From: Lasiosphaeria ovina
Lineage: Eukaryota; Ascomycota; Sordariomycetes; Sordariales; Lasiosphaeriaceae
DNA: 64,000 nucleotides
Direction: 5' to 3'
NCBI GenBank assembly: GCA_033439765.1
Contig: JAULSN010000009.1
Coordinates: 1,426,001 to 1,490,000 of the forward strand
Made by a program: the position numbers and the translations under genes. The notes under the pieces are model-generated. The model made no database searches, had not been told where the DNA came from, and worked only from the letters and a program-made list of their open reading frames with translations. Below, piece after piece: positions 45,979 through 57,494 of the stretch; within the stretch, counting starts at the first letter, position 1; every line of letters starts with the position of its first letter.

Positions 45979-46340
45979 TTAAGAGTTTAATCGGTCCCTA
46001 GAGTCAGCAGCACAGACTCTGCTGCTTCTGTTCAACATCAGTGGGGAGTAATAGAAGAAGCGGGACGGGACGGGACACTCAATACCAAGGATAAATGCAT
46101 TGAAACAACGCGGGCAGCCTTTAAGATTTGCAATGGCGGATATAAAGAAGTCGCGAGTTTCGGATGCCGATAGCTCTGGGATATCGTTGACTGGGAGAAT
46201 GCCGTTCTCAGCAAAGTCCTTGGTATGTGAGACCTCGTAGCACCGTGCTAACTGTAGCCATTTCGAGAATCGGACGAGCTCTTTTCGAAACCGCAATTCG
46301 GCTGACTCCTCGCTGAGACCCAAACGTGGATGCCCACTAG
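45979..46340 (-). pseudogene. Unrecognised coding fragment
   Basis: Minus-strand frame open for about 115 codons without an ATG: LGLSEESAELRFRKELVRFS, KWLQLARCYEVSHTKDFAEN, ILPVNDIPELSASETRDFFI, NLKGCPRCFNAFILGI. Protein-like, probably an exon of a broken gene. No family recognised. Confidence 0.35.
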
Positions 46341-46966
46341 TGCGTCGCGATGTTCCGGTGTGTCGGCTCTGGGCAGCGCATGGCGTGGAGCATGGACGTC
46401 TCGCGAGGGGCCTTCTACGGAAGTCCCCTTCTACTGAGGGAATCGAGGAATTAAGACGAGAAAATTATTTCTTGAATGCTAAGTAACGCGTCTTGCCGGG
46501 ATATATTACGAAGTAAAACTCTCGATTGTTCGATATACACTTGTTGCATGTCGGACGCCGGCCATCAAACTAACAAAAGAACCAGACCCAAAAACACAGG
46601 AATTATCAGTTTTATGACGAAAGTTTCTCTGGTGTATATGTCATACCTTGGTCTTCTTTGACCTGCGTGTCTCGCAAGCGACCCTCGTCTTCTTCGCTGG
46701 CGGCGGCAGGGGTTCACAGATGAGAGATCCCCCGCTGGGCCGAGGCTGGAGCGGCAAACAGTTGCGAAGGGGCATCTCTCGAGCCAGCTGCTGTTGGGGC
46801 TGGCAGGAACTCGACCACAGCCAGCAGCGATAATTGCGCCAGGGTGCCTATGGAAGTTATGGAGAAAGCGTTAAGGTGCCGAAGGATTGCCGTATTGAGA
46901 AGAGCTCGAGGTATCTCAGGCCCAAAAATTAAGGTCGTGACTTGCCTCGCAGTGCTGTCCAGGAAA
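46341..46966. other. Intergenic, nothing recognised
   Basis: About 600 bases without a supported gene, repeat or RNA. Confidence 0.4.
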
Positions 46967-47057
46967 TTACCTGCAAAAATGGGATGTGCGGGTTAACCCC
47001 CCTGTTGCGGCTTGTTGCCAGCTGGCTTTGCACCCCCCATTTTTGGAGGAAGTTGCC
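46967..47057. mobile_element. MITE-like palindromic element, 91 bp
   Basis: Left end TTACCTGCAAAAATGGGATG followed by TGC. The right end, reverse-complemented, reads GGCAACTTCCTCCAAAAATG followed by GGGGGGTGC. The two share CAAAAATGGG and TGC, forming imperfect 23-28 bp inverted ends around a 40-base core with GTTGCGGCTTGTTGCC. A second, truncated copy lies inverted at 49771-49829. I see no clear target duplication. Confidence 0.55.
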
Positions 47058-47213
47058 AGGTGAACCGTTTGTCCCGGCCGGCTTCCTTCAGACTTTTAAA
47101 GGTAGGAGCAAGGTGGGCAGACAGGTTAGCAAACCCAACGTAAGGTAGGCAAGCAAGGTGGACCTCAAATTGTCTGGCCTTGTCTGGTGGGGTTAGAGCC
47201 TCGTCGAACTAAC

Positions 47214-47353
47214 TCATTGCCACGGCCCTTTGAAGTTCTGCCAGCGCTCATACGTTGAACGAGCCTTGTCTAACTCCGCCATATATGCGTCAATTGCATT
47301 GGATAATTGCGGGCGAACTTGGAATCTTGAAGAGGTTACTAGATGACCCGGTT
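47214..47353 (-). pseudogene. C-terminal coding tail, family not recognised
   Basis: Minus-strand frame of about 45 codons ending in TGA: HLVTSSRFQVRPQLSNAIDA then YMAELDKARSTYERWQNFKG and PWQ. Protein-like, possibly a transposase tail given the adjacent terminal-repeat sequence, but I cannot name the family. Confidence 0.3.
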
Positions 47354-47574
47354 GGGTTCGTTGCCTATCTCTGGGGTGAGTAAATTTAACTGATATTTGG
47401 GATGATCATATTAAAGATGGCAGCCGCCTCGTGATTTTCTGACGACTGTCCCTAAAAAAAGAAGGAGGAGAAGGAGGTGCCCCCCAGCCATGCCATCCTC
47501 AGATCAGAGGGAGGGCGGCATTCCACATTATACGAGGTGGGTAAGCCAAGGAAAGGGAAGAAAAAAAGAAATTT

Positions 47575-47826
47575 TGTCATGGCCATTCAGGGACTTCAGG
47601 GGAAGGCGTCACGTGAGGGGCACGTGAGCCGTGTTGATACCCGCTACAGGGGTAGGAGGAGGACCATCAGGGCTCAGGAACGCACGGGCTCTCGGCTGTG
47701 CGTACTTAAGGAGGATCGGGCTTGTAGAGACTTCGCTGCGGGCCAGAGATTAGTGTTGCACACAATAACCACCTAACCTTTGTTGCCTCTACCACTCTTG
47801 ACACTCTTGTCCCAAAGACCGTTACA
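47575..47826 (+). mobile_element. Solo LTR, 252 bp, target duplication AATTT
   Basis: TGTCATGG to CCGTTACA, flanked by AATTT at 47570-47574 and 47827-47831. Same family and orientation as 20063-20332: shared stretches include GAGACTTCGCTGCGGGCCAG and CACTCTTGTCCCAAAGACC. The TATA-like site of the other copy reads GTACTTAAGG here. The copies differ by several small indels and substitutions. Confidence 0.9.
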
Positions 47827-47831
47827 AATTT

Positions 47832-48655
47832 ACACTAGATTATATTAGGCAAGGGTGTATACAACCCCCTTGTTGCTCAGCCCCTGAGCCCCTAATCACC
47901 ATCGACAGCGTGTAGTTGAAGATGTAACTGGCCCTTAACTCGGTTGCTGTATTTCGACGAAACAGAAAACATGCCAGACAAACTCCTCCAATTGACACGT
48001 TAGACAACAAATCTATCACACCGCGGGCTTCATGAGTCTATGTACAACAGCAGCCCAGGCCCCCCCAAAAACCGCTGCAACACAAAGTCTGTACTAGAAC
48101 AACATAAAACAACACTAAAAGCGAGCACCGCCTCTATCTCTGCAGCCCCCAAGCCTGAGAGCTCCCCAGTGTATAATAACCCCCGAAAGGTGGTGGGAAT
48201 TAAATCTAGATTCAACGGACCTCGCCCATCCAAACATGATGGTTATTAACGACAATTTGGGCATCCCATGGTCTCTCTCGCCTACGCGGCTGGGACCCTA
48301 TACGATAGCCAAGCCAGACGTAGTAGATATGGTACGGTGTCTGAACTAGACGTCCTAACCTTCTTCATAAGCTCACCTATATATTAGTAACCACGAGGGT
48401 CGTGGGGTGTCCGATTTGTCAAAAGCCGAAGCTGGTGCCGCCAGATGGGGTCTGGCTACTTTATATACGCACTACCTCTTCGATGGTCTACAGCCCATCG
48501 TCGTCTGCGAGACAGACCCCTTCGATGTTTTGCTACCTGGCCAGAGATGGTGTTCCAGGCCTTTCCAAGATGTGCAGATCTATGATGGAAAGGGGCGCTG
48601 GACGGCTAGGCAACGGGCTCTGAAGCGCGCAATGGTTTCCAGAAAGAGCTCTCTT
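47832..48655. other. Intergenic, one doubtful frame
   Basis: A plus frame from about 48407 reads LATLYTHYLFDGLQPIVVCE then DPFDVLLPGQRWCSRPFQDV and DGKGRWTARQRALKRAM, protein-like for about 80 codons, then overlaps the zinc-cluster relic on the other strand. No family recognised and no ATG in a good position. Confidence 0.3.
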
Positions 48656-49084
48656 TCAGGATTGCTCTCTTCGATGCTCGATTTGACAGTCGGATCCTCG
48701 AAGGCCGCCGCAACTAAGCATCAAAAGGTTATCCCCACTGGCTGCAAAAGCATCATCAGAATTAGCCCGACTGCATTTATTACCTGCGTCATGACAACGT
48801 CTGCAAGGCGTTGTTTGGTCGTCACATTTGGATTTAGTACTCCTACATTGAGTGCAAGACTGTGCGCATTTCGGGATAGGTTTAGCGATAGTTGGAGGAA
48901 GCGAGGGGCAATGCGCAAGAGTGCCGAAAGACGATCCTGAGTAAGGCTGGGGGGTGTATGGGGACCTCTGTTGACGAGTTCCATTCAAGGCGCGGAGGGA
49001 ATAATTGCAGAGGAATCGGAGGCCAGCACTGATGGTATCCAAGAAAGCCTGAAGAAAACTGCCCCTGGCTACCCCAAAGGACAA
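48656..49084 (-). pseudogene. Zn(II)2Cys6 zinc-cluster exon remnant
   Basis: The minus strand encodes SCTQCRSTKSKCDDQTTPCR followed by RCHDAGNKCSRAN, at about 48776-48871. Spacing C-x2-C-x6-C-x6-C-x2-C-x6-C, with the CRxxKxxCD core, is the GAL4-type binuclear cluster DNA-binding domain of fungal transcription factors. No ATG stands in frame before it (the only nearby ATG, at 48984, is in another frame), and the frame ends about 35 codons after the cluster with no regulatory domain. A stray exon or dead gene. Confidence 0.75.
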
Positions 49085-49380
49085 GGCTGGGAGTTGTTTG
49101 GAAAGCTAACATGCCGCGGCCCTCGCCGTCGACTGGCCACAACGAGATGGAGGGAACCGAAGAATGAGACGGTTGGCTCAGAGGGAAGATGGCGAGCTCG
49201 AGTGGAAGGAGCTTGCAAACGGGTTTCGAGCAGCTTTGAGCTTCGGCAGACAAAGTCTACCAAGTAACGCCACGAGCATTCGGCCAAACTGGGCTCTCCC
49301 ATGGCTGGAAATGAGCTAGGGCGGTTCTCGAAGATCTAGGGACCACAGCATCGCCGATCCGGTTGGGGCGGGCGGGGGGA

Positions 49381-49752
49381 TCATAGCGAGTTGATATTGG
49401 CCAGTCTAGCTAGAACGGGGGAGTCTGACGTTCCAGGAGACGAACTGAGTCTGGAGACGCCCCGGTACTTCTCTACATTCCTCGCTGGTCGGCCCTCGAG
49501 CTTGCTCAGCACAGCTCTCTCCTTTAGCCTCAGATCCCCCGTCAGCGCCTCAAGAACCAGCGGCTTGGGCCTCGAGTCCCCCCCCCCTTGCGTGTATACC
49601 AACACGCCGACAGGCGCTGGCCGTGGCAAAACTCGCCCTGATGGCCGAGTTTCTCGGACGGCCAGATAGTAGCGGTAGGTGCCAAACCAACCATCCACAG
49701 CAATCGTCGGTTCTGCCGTCATCAGTATTCCCGAGCAGAGTAACTCCGGCAA
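49381..49752 (-). pseudogene. Unrecognised coding fragment beside a MITE copy
   Basis: Minus-strand frame of about 120 codons: SGILMTAEPTIAVDGWFGTY, YYLAVRETRPSGRVLPRPAP, LVLEALTGDLRLKERAVLSK. Protein-like; its upstream end is close to the truncated MITE copy at 49771-49829, which may have interrupted it. No family recognised. Confidence 0.35.
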
Positions 49753-49770
49753 TCACGACGGCAACTTCTG

Positions 49771-49829
49771 GGTAACTGCCTCCAAAAATGGGGTGTGCAG
49801 GCAAGCTGTTTAACAAGCCGCAACAGGGG
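49771..49829. mobile_element. Truncated second copy of the MITE-like element
   Basis: GGTAACTGCCTCCAAAAATG followed by GGGTGTGC, then AACAAGCCGCAACAGGGG, matches the reverse complement of 46967-47057 over about two thirds of its length and then diverges, so the other terminal repeat is missing. Confidence 0.55.
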
Positions 49830-51598
49830 CCTTCACCCTCCCTCCCCGACAGCAATGTGAACTCCTTATAGTTATTTCCATCGCTATGTTACTTCTCTGA
49901 AGTCGTCTGCAAATCCCACCTTTTAGGCGACTCTTAGCCCCACCCACCCATCCCGGAGACGTTGAAGGGATCAACTACCAGGGGCCTTTCCTCGACATCC
50001 ACGAAAGATGACTTTTGCTGAGCTGATCGATTTGAAATACATTCCAAGAATCACGAAAATACCCGGGTGGAGCGTCCATAATGTGGGTGACTGGTAATGT
50101 ACTGATGTGTGTTAAGATATGATGAATGACAGGCAGATCAGAAAGGGGCTGTTGCGTCTTCATTTGGAGGAAATCGAGACCCGGTTGGAGAAGCGGCAGT
50201 GGGACTTGATATACTTCCCTGCCTAGAGAGACAGAGTAACCTCCAAAGTCTGAAGCTGTGCATGTCCCTTCCCTTCGCCTTTGGCTTGCGGCAGACTCAT
50301 CTGATCCAGGTCGAGGGTGCGGCAACCGCGGTATTGGTATGGTGCCTTACCCACGTAAGCCGACGCAGTCATGAAACTAGAATCATCCCGAGAAGATTGC
50401 CAGCGTCGTCGATAATCACCGTTCGGTTAAAGTAGCTAGAGTGGGTATGGTGCTAAAACACAGTTGCACAACATCTTCCGGCTTTCAACTGTACGGCTCA
50501 CAAGGATAGTGCGGTGGCTCCATGGAACCTCGGTGTTCCAGATTGTAACAACTACAACTTGGTCGATGCCCTTCTCAACTATCTCGACTGCACTCTTGAT
50601 TGCCTCGAGGCTATCTCCAAACGCGTTTTCGAACGCATCGGCACTGCGCTACGCCCTTCCAATGGGCGAAGATTCGGGAAGAGCCACGACGAGAAGGATG
50701 ACGGACAGCGAGTAGGCGAGAAGGACATGTATTGAGATTCCCAAGATGAGAACCTTACTCTGGCACAGCTGCCGACGCCCCTGTCCTCGCGTCGTATCGT
50801 TGGTGGAGGCCCTGGCAAGCAAAGAAGACGCAATTGTCAGTTTTGGTGGGTGGGCCGGTCATGTTCTTTGTGCCGCATCAACTGGATAGTGTACATCAGG
50901 GGAACAAGGAGTTCGGGCAGTTCCAAGGTGGGGACCGGACCTCGTTGAAAGGAGTGCGCTGCAGGATCTAGTTCCTGTTGCTTGGGCAAGGGTTGCCACC
51001 CTCGTTTTGTTGCTTCTGCAAGGCATATGTAGGTCTAGGCAACGCAGACGAGCTCACGACACGATGTTATCACTTGGCTGACCTAATCAGATGCCGAAAC
51101 CTGGGGCGGGGAGTTCATTCCAGCTCTGTGCCGCCAGAATGGCCAATTTCAGTACGGTGTTAGCTGTCCATCAAGTCCACAACCTCTGCCACTTGCTTAC
51201 AGCTCCGGCCGGACCTGGCAAAGGCCGTCCTCTCAAGTTCCACCCACCCATTCCTTCGTCTACCAACCCAAGGGGCAACGATGCGACCTCCCAGTTCTCT
51301 CGTTTTTGCTTTTGCTGGTCTCTTCAGCATCCTCTCTTCAACCCGTGTCGCTTTCTTTCGCTCAATAGCTCTCTTTTACTCAGTCTCGGCCGCAATCTAC
51401 CAGGAGTGGAACTGCTCAACCTACGTAGGTCGCATCAACAAATATGGCTTTCTGCTTCAGGGCAGCAGAAGGCCCGGAGACTCAGAAACGACGTAGCATT
51501 CACAACCTCCGTCCTCTCGCTCAACCTGGTCACGCCAGTGGAGCGACGTTTGCAGAAGGCTGCAGGTCAATCCCGACACATCGACGACGGCCACTCCA
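49830..51598. other. Intergenic with doubtful coding scraps
   Basis: Minus-strand 50325-49975 reads protein-like (EVYQVPLPLLQPGLDFLQMK, MDAPPGYFRDSWNVFQIDQL). Plus-strand 50514-50735 reads NNYNLVDALLNYLDCTLDCL then EAISKRVFERIG. Plus-strand 51281 opens MRPPSSLVFAFAGLFSILSS, signal-peptide-like. None has a recognisable domain, splice pattern or adequate length. Confidence 0.3.
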
Positions 51599-51823
51599 CT
51601 AGCACAGCCCAACAGGCCGATCCAGGGCTCCATTGCAGAACTCAAGCTGGATGTCGGCTTCGTGGATGACCCCAAGGCCAGCAAAGACTCACGATACCAC
51701 TGGTCGTACATCCTGGTACCGGGCGAGCTGAAAAGCAATCCGTCGACCGATATAGCCTCAGAGGCGTGGGTTAATATCGGCACGTACGCAAGGGAAGTCC
51801 TCGCCGCTCAAGATCTCTTATGA
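51599..51823 (+). pseudogene. FunK1-type fungal protein kinase, N-lobe fragment
   Basis: Reads IAELKLDVGFVDDPKASKDS, then RYHWSYILVPGELKSNPSTD, AWVNIGTYAREVLAAQD, ending LL-stop at 51823. This is the characteristic segment just N-terminal to, and entering, the kinase fold of the fungal FunK1 family (LDVGF, ILVPGELKSNP, YAREVLAAQD). The catalytic lobe with its HRD and DFG motifs is absent, so the gene is truncated right after AAQD. Confidence 0.8.
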
Positions 51824-51925
51824 GAGGACGAAAACAGCTGAAGCGGAGACGGGTCCCAAAGTATCAGGAATTAGCTCCGCAGAGATTCCTATTGAGAATT
51901 AACTTTTAATCAATCTCTTTTCAGT

Positions 51926-52103
51926 GAAATCTATCCCTGGGCTAGGAAGATCCGACAGACATATAAAGGAGGAACCCCGTTTCTTCGACTGTTCTTGGCC
52001 CTCCTTTCTCCAGACCCAACACGAATCTGGGAACGAGTTTGGCATTTTATCTATTACCAGACACCAACAAGAAGTGGGAAAGCTCTACCGCCACCACGAT
52101 GAT
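51926..52103 (+). pseudogene. Unrecognised exon-like fragment
   Basis: After a CTTTTCAG that looks like a splice acceptor the frame reads EIYPWARKIRQTYKGGTPFL, RLFLALLSPDPTRIWERVWH, FIYYQTPTRSGKALPPPR and stops. Protein-like, no family recognised. Confidence 0.3.
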
Positions 52104-53177
52104 CTCAGACACCACAACACCTGGCGATTAGGCTCCCGAGTCTGCTCGACACCCATGCCCAAATTTTCCGCATGATGCGAGACGCTAACACGAGAAGAGC
52201 TAACACGAGACCATGAGCGAGCACGAGAACTTGAGCGGATACGAGATCTTGGATTTTCTCTTTGGCTACCCAGAGCCAGACTCCCGGGGCGCCTGCGGCC
52301 GCACCTGGATTCGATGGCAGCCAGCCAGCCAGAGGCGGGGGCAACAGAGACACAAGTAGGTAATCCGCAGCAGCATGCGGATGCCCCAGTCCACGTTCTA
52401 TGCACCTGACCATCCGCGGCGCGGCCATTTCCGACGGGACGCAACGACAACAACGGCTGCCGGGAGTCGCGGTGTGTAGCGCTGGATCCTGGACACGCAC
52501 TACATATACGGCCTCGCCTGGCAAGGTCCTGCAGTGGAGCCCCCTGTTGGCGGTAGTGCAACTATCAGCGTGGTTGACACCTACTATCGCAACATAATAG
52601 GTTGATCCGCAATTCCTGGGGCACCGCAGCACCCTCGCCGAGCGCCCACGTGATTCCCCTCTTGGGAACTGTTATCACCCGGGTCTCAACCCCGCAGGAA
52701 GGGGAGAGGATCTAGACAGGGGGGCAGGCGGAAAATGAAGGAGATGATCTGTCGGGCATGTAGCCTGGAGGCGCCAGGTGGAGTAAGAAACGTTTAGTTG
52801 CCATACGGGGCGGTTGCCTGAAGCGAGGCACAGCGAGGCACAGACAGTATGGGGTACTCCGGGATGGATGAAGCCCAGGTTATGTCCTGATTGTAGAATC
52901 TCATGAAGGAGTGGGTAGCTAATCAAGCTCAACGTGAGTAGCAAGGTCTTTCTCGAGCTTCCCGATATGGATTATCCACCAAAAGGCTGCCGAGTCTCTG
53001 AAATTCGACGGTGAGCCTTTTGCCTACCTACCAATATACCGGGTAGTTGCCCCAAGGAAATCGTCATGTCCCAGCCAAACTGGTCGTATCTCTACCTCCG
53101 GCTTTCTGTCCGCCGAGCTCTGTCTACCTGAACGTTCGTCGTCTTTATCGTCTTTGCAAATCTAAGCTCTTCAGGGC
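52104..53177. other. Intergenic, nothing recognised
   Basis: Open frames here on both strands lack domains and look compositional. A run of GAGAC/ACACGAGA-like repeats at 52180-52240 is the only visible structure. Confidence 0.35.
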
Positions 53178-56100
53178 CTAGGATACCTCGCCCGTTGAGG
53201 TGTACTGTTGCCCTCCGTCGGAATCCAGCGTGAGCCGGTAAATGTACTCGTCCTCGAGCTCTACCACGCCGCTTGTGCTATACGTCTCCAACTTCCGCTT
53301 GATCTCCCATTTCGAATAATCTGCCACCTTCACGACATTTGCTTCTAGGCAAATCTCCCCAATCATCACCACCACCCATACCTCAAAATAATACCCGTCG
53401 GTGCCAAGACACAGTCTCCTGCGCTTCTCGCTCCCAAATGGCAAGAGTCCTCAGTGGTGGGTCAGCAACATCGTCTGTCGTAATCTCGTCACCGCTGGGC
53501 GAGGAGGCTTCCTCTGCCGGCGTGGAAAGGAACCTTATGATCTTGAAGAGCTTTCTCAGCGTTAGGTATCCTTTCCTAGCGGCGTTGGTCTCCAGGGGTT
53601 GTACCTCGATGATGTTGAGGGACAGCGCGCTCTAAGACCCACCGGCCAGTTCTTTGGTGGACTGGTAATCAAGAAAGGTTGCAATAGCTGGATGATGGCC
53701 ATGTCGTAAGGTACGACGAATTTGTCGACAGTATCGCCATACTTGTGTTGCACAACGAGAGACTTGTTTGCTCCGGCTTCGATGAGCAAATCGACTGCCT
53801 CGTCGAGGCCAAGGGTGATGGCCTTGTGAAGGGCTGTGTGCCCTCCGTGGTCGAACTGGTCGATATCCGAGTCTCTCTCCGTCGCCCAATCAAGAGGGTC
53901 TCCAAAAGGTGCCGGAAATCTTGCGGCGAGAGGTATTTATCTGCTTGTTGCTGCTGTCAGTTCTGTCTCACGAACCGTTGAATAATTAGTTGCCTGGGAG
54001 AGGCACACTAAATAGCATACCATGGTTGAAAATTGCTACATGTGAAGTCGTCTCGCCCGAAGTGGTATTGCAGATGTATGGTGTGTGGTCTGTCACTAGA
54101 CTGAGGTGAAAATTGAGATCTCACGTACTGAGGTGGTAGTGCGTTGATGGCACCAATTCGGCATAGCTGATGTACGGTGCGACCATGCATGCGAGCGATA
54201 GTGTAGTTCCCTTCACTTATAGCGTTCCACAGGGATGTTGGGTGAAATGAATAATCGTGATCAGCCCGACAAGCTGGTTGGCAGGACCCCGGTGGGTGAT
54301 AGTTGGTTGCCTTGGCTGCTAACTCAATATCGTCCAGAAAATGGAGGAGTCGCGCGACAATCCTCATCTGCTCGGGGCCTCGAGATTGGATGGCAAAGTT
54401 GAGTAAGGTATATGTCTAGAAGGCTTCCCATCCCTGGGTAACTGGTAGTAGGGCGTCCAACACGACTAGGTGTGATTTCTTGGCCGCAGTTTGCAGGGCT
54501 ACCATTGACTCAGCTGGAGAAGCCTTGCTCAGTGCCAAGGTTATCTCGAGTGCAATGCCATCGTATCCGTTGACCACAGCAAACAACACTGATTCGAGCA
54601 GGGCGGGTGTTCGGGACTCTGCGGCAATCCACGGCTCGGCCATCACCTTCTCCAAAAGCAGTTCAAAGCACGACCCACTGCCAGTGTTGCCATGGATGAA
54701 TCCCCCAAATCTGTAGTATGACACAGCGACGAGAGAGCGCGCCATATCCGATGGTGTGGCTGCCTCCAGAGTAGACTTGATGAGGTCCTTGGGTTCATAC
54801 CAGATCGCAAAAGCCAAAGTTATCACGCCGGATTCATCCCGCTCTGGCATGGCGAACAATGTGTCTTCTGTATACCGTACACCGTGTTAGAATTCGATCA
54901 ATTCAAACAACAATCATTAGAGTACTTACGACTCGAGAGTAAAAACGCCACGGCGTCATGTTGTTCAGCCAGGACTGCGTGGTCGAGTGGCCGCCAGCTG
55001 TTTTCGTCCAGGGCATGGATGTCAGCCCCGTTCTCCAGCAGCATGCTCCCAATCCTTTCCACCCACGGTTTGGTAAAGCCAATGGAGCGGCGTCAACCTC
55101 TGCCTGTTAGCTGTGGCTGCCTGCTCTCTTGCCCAGCTCCACTTCATGAGCATTTGTTCGGCCACCTCTCCCGCTCCGGCACGGCTGGTGATGTACAATA
55201 TTGTGTCGCCGTTGGCCGCTTGGCGAAATTTCTCGAACTCCTCGGTTTGTAGGATTTGCACCACGGTCTGTGCTGGCCATAGAGTCAAGATTCATTCGAA
55301 GAACTCGACGCTCAGGAGTGGTATCCAGATATGCTGGATGTCTGGTCCAGCGAAGGATGTGATGTCACGGCCCTTTCGGGGGTTCCTATCCTCGCCGAGC
55401 TCGGCATACCCAGCTCTCTTACCAAGACTTGCCTCGAAACCGTCGGGCGCCACTTGACCGAGAAATGCACACATGCGAACCCAAAGGAAACGGTTGTAGC
55501 GTGGTCCAGTCTCAAACACCGAGCAGAGAGGGCTGGAAGAACAAAACTCTCTAGTGGCAGAGTCGGCTCTTGGAGAACGCATTGTTTCCCGTACTTCTCA
55601 ATCGCTTGACTGTAGCCGCTTTGGACACTCGCTATGAGGTATCTCTGTGACTCCGCCACGGGTAAAGTGATGAAACCAGCCGAGTGGAGACCGTAGACTT
55701 GATAGCACGAGTACGATACTTGGGCTAGGTGTCGGAGGCCGAGTGGAGGCAAATTGGGCGTGCTCCAGGGCTGTGCGATTACGTCCGCACTGGCTTCCAT
55801 ATCGCGGTATAACTGTTCGACACGATCGTAGCCCTCTAGAAGGAGATTTATGACCTGAGCTTCTAGCAACATGGGATACCGAAAGTAAGTAGGTAAGCGG
55901 TAGATAAGTCATGAGTCGCTCACACTTACGTCCAGTCCTGAGACGGTGATCTGATGAAGTCCCCCATTTATGAAGAATAGGCGGGTACCATCCTGCACAC
56001 CCATGTTTCTTTCGGGGGCTTGGCCGTTGGAATGCAAGACCATCAGCACTACTAACGAAATAGAGCATTCATACACTTCCGGGTATAAGCTCGTACCGAT

Positions 56101-57123
56101 TCAATTCTTGACGCTCCATGTTGGTGTCAGTTACAAACAAACACTTCAGACAGGTCTACCAACCTGTCTTGGGGGGACGCCGCGAGTACTGCAGATATCC
56201 ACGGACTGACGAGTTGGTGCGGGTCTGTGGTGCCATTCTCTTGTATCTGTGTTAAATACTTCAACGCTGAGAGAAGGAATTGATCTGCGTCGGGTGAGAC
56301 TTGGATTGCTCAACGAGTTCGCCACCGGGAAACTTTGACCATCCGGGAACTTCGACGCCATTATTAACGGTTTCGAGGATTGCTCAAAGGGGCCTTTGCC
56401 TTGAAACGCGATAAAGTAGGAGAGTAAGCCAAAGGAATAAACTTCGGCACGTAGAGCGGCGCGTGGGCTGATCCGTGCCTCCGGGTTGTTGAGCAGGATG
56501 AACACCTCTGGGGCCGCGTAAGGCATATTGCCACCCAAAAGGCCGACCCAGACATTTTCTTGCTTCGCGAACGCGCTTTGGTCAAGAATGAGCGAGAATC
56601 CGAAATCGCACAGCTTCAAGACCGTTTTCTGGGTGGCCAGGTCGGTAAATGCAAGCACATTGTCAGGCTTTAGGTCTCCGTGGGTGATGTGACAGGAATG
56701 CGACGCAGTAAGTCCGGAGAGAATCTGGTTGACGAAGTTGACCCTCGTCTCCCATGGGAGATCACCCTTTGCTCTTAGACGCCGCTCCAGGGTCCCCCGA
56801 TCTGCACAGGGCTAAACGAGAACTGAACACGGTTTGACCCAGACGGACGGCGAGGAGTCATCTCTGTCCCAACAGATGCCGAACAAGTGGACGAGGTTGC
56901 GGTGCTCCCTTAGCGGTGCGTGGCTAAGGATGCGCAGCTCGTTCACCAGCGCCCGGGAGATACGCGCCTGAGTGCTTGGCGGAAGGGTACCAGACGTGGA
57001 TGCTGAATTAGTAGCGTTTGTGTTCGAGTACTCCCGTGGCCGTTTGAAGGCGAGAAGAGAGCCGCCTGCCCACTGGAGTCTCCTTGTTCCGTCTTCGTAT
57101 GGCTTCAGCGATGATTCTGCCAT
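53178..57123 (-). pseudogene. Protein kinase with C-terminal ankyrin repeats, decayed
   Basis: From ATG 57123 (MAESSLKPYEDGTRRLQWAG): β3 lysine in SLLAFKRPREY, NLVHLFGICWD hinge region, HGDLKPDNVL catalytic loop (HGD in place of HRD, about 56674-56682), LCDFGFSLI (DFG at 56599-56607), MPYAAPEVF, AEVYSFGLLSYFIA. Then helical repeats (DQFLLSALKYLTQIQENG, NLLLEGYDRVEQLYRDMEAS) and ankyrin-like units (TPLHWLYQ, MLLENGADIHALDENSWRPL, GGHTALHKAITLGLDEAVDL then LIEAGANKS). Introns with good signals occur, e.g. GTAAGTACT near 54930 and GTAAGTGTG near 55928. Damage: in-frame TAG at 56812-56814 and 54416-54418; frame changes near 56290, 55575, 55240-55060 and 53650-53400. Fungal kinase-ankyrin proteins of this kind are common and mostly unstudied. 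As it stands it should not yield a full protein. Confidence 0.7.
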
Positions 57124-57494
57124 GGCAACACCCACCGAGACCGCGAAGGAGCTTCCAGTCCAGGGAAGTTGGCGTCCGCTAGAACAGAGTTTGGCCACAG
57201 CGTCAAAAGTCTCGATCTAAAGGGAGCTGATAACAGAGCGCAGGGCCGCAGGTCCGGGGGGGGGAGGGGGTTTGGAGAGCATCCGCCGTGGTGGGTAGGA
57301 GCGGCGAAAAGAGGCGGGAGGGGCCAGGGTAAGCAGATAGTTTTCTACTCCACGGCCCAAGTTTTATGGCCTCAAAAAGTCGCTGAGGAGGGGAATAACT
57401 AACTACACGTGGCATCATTCATGGCTTCCGAGCAATGATGCCGTTTTATCCTCCAACCTCACTCCTTCCATGGCCCCATGTACCCAACAGGCTT

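Noticed and set aside
52085..52632. Two long overlapping minus-strand frames
   Set aside because: Arg/Pro/Ala/Cys-rich compositional translations without any recognisable motif; neither is preferred over the other.
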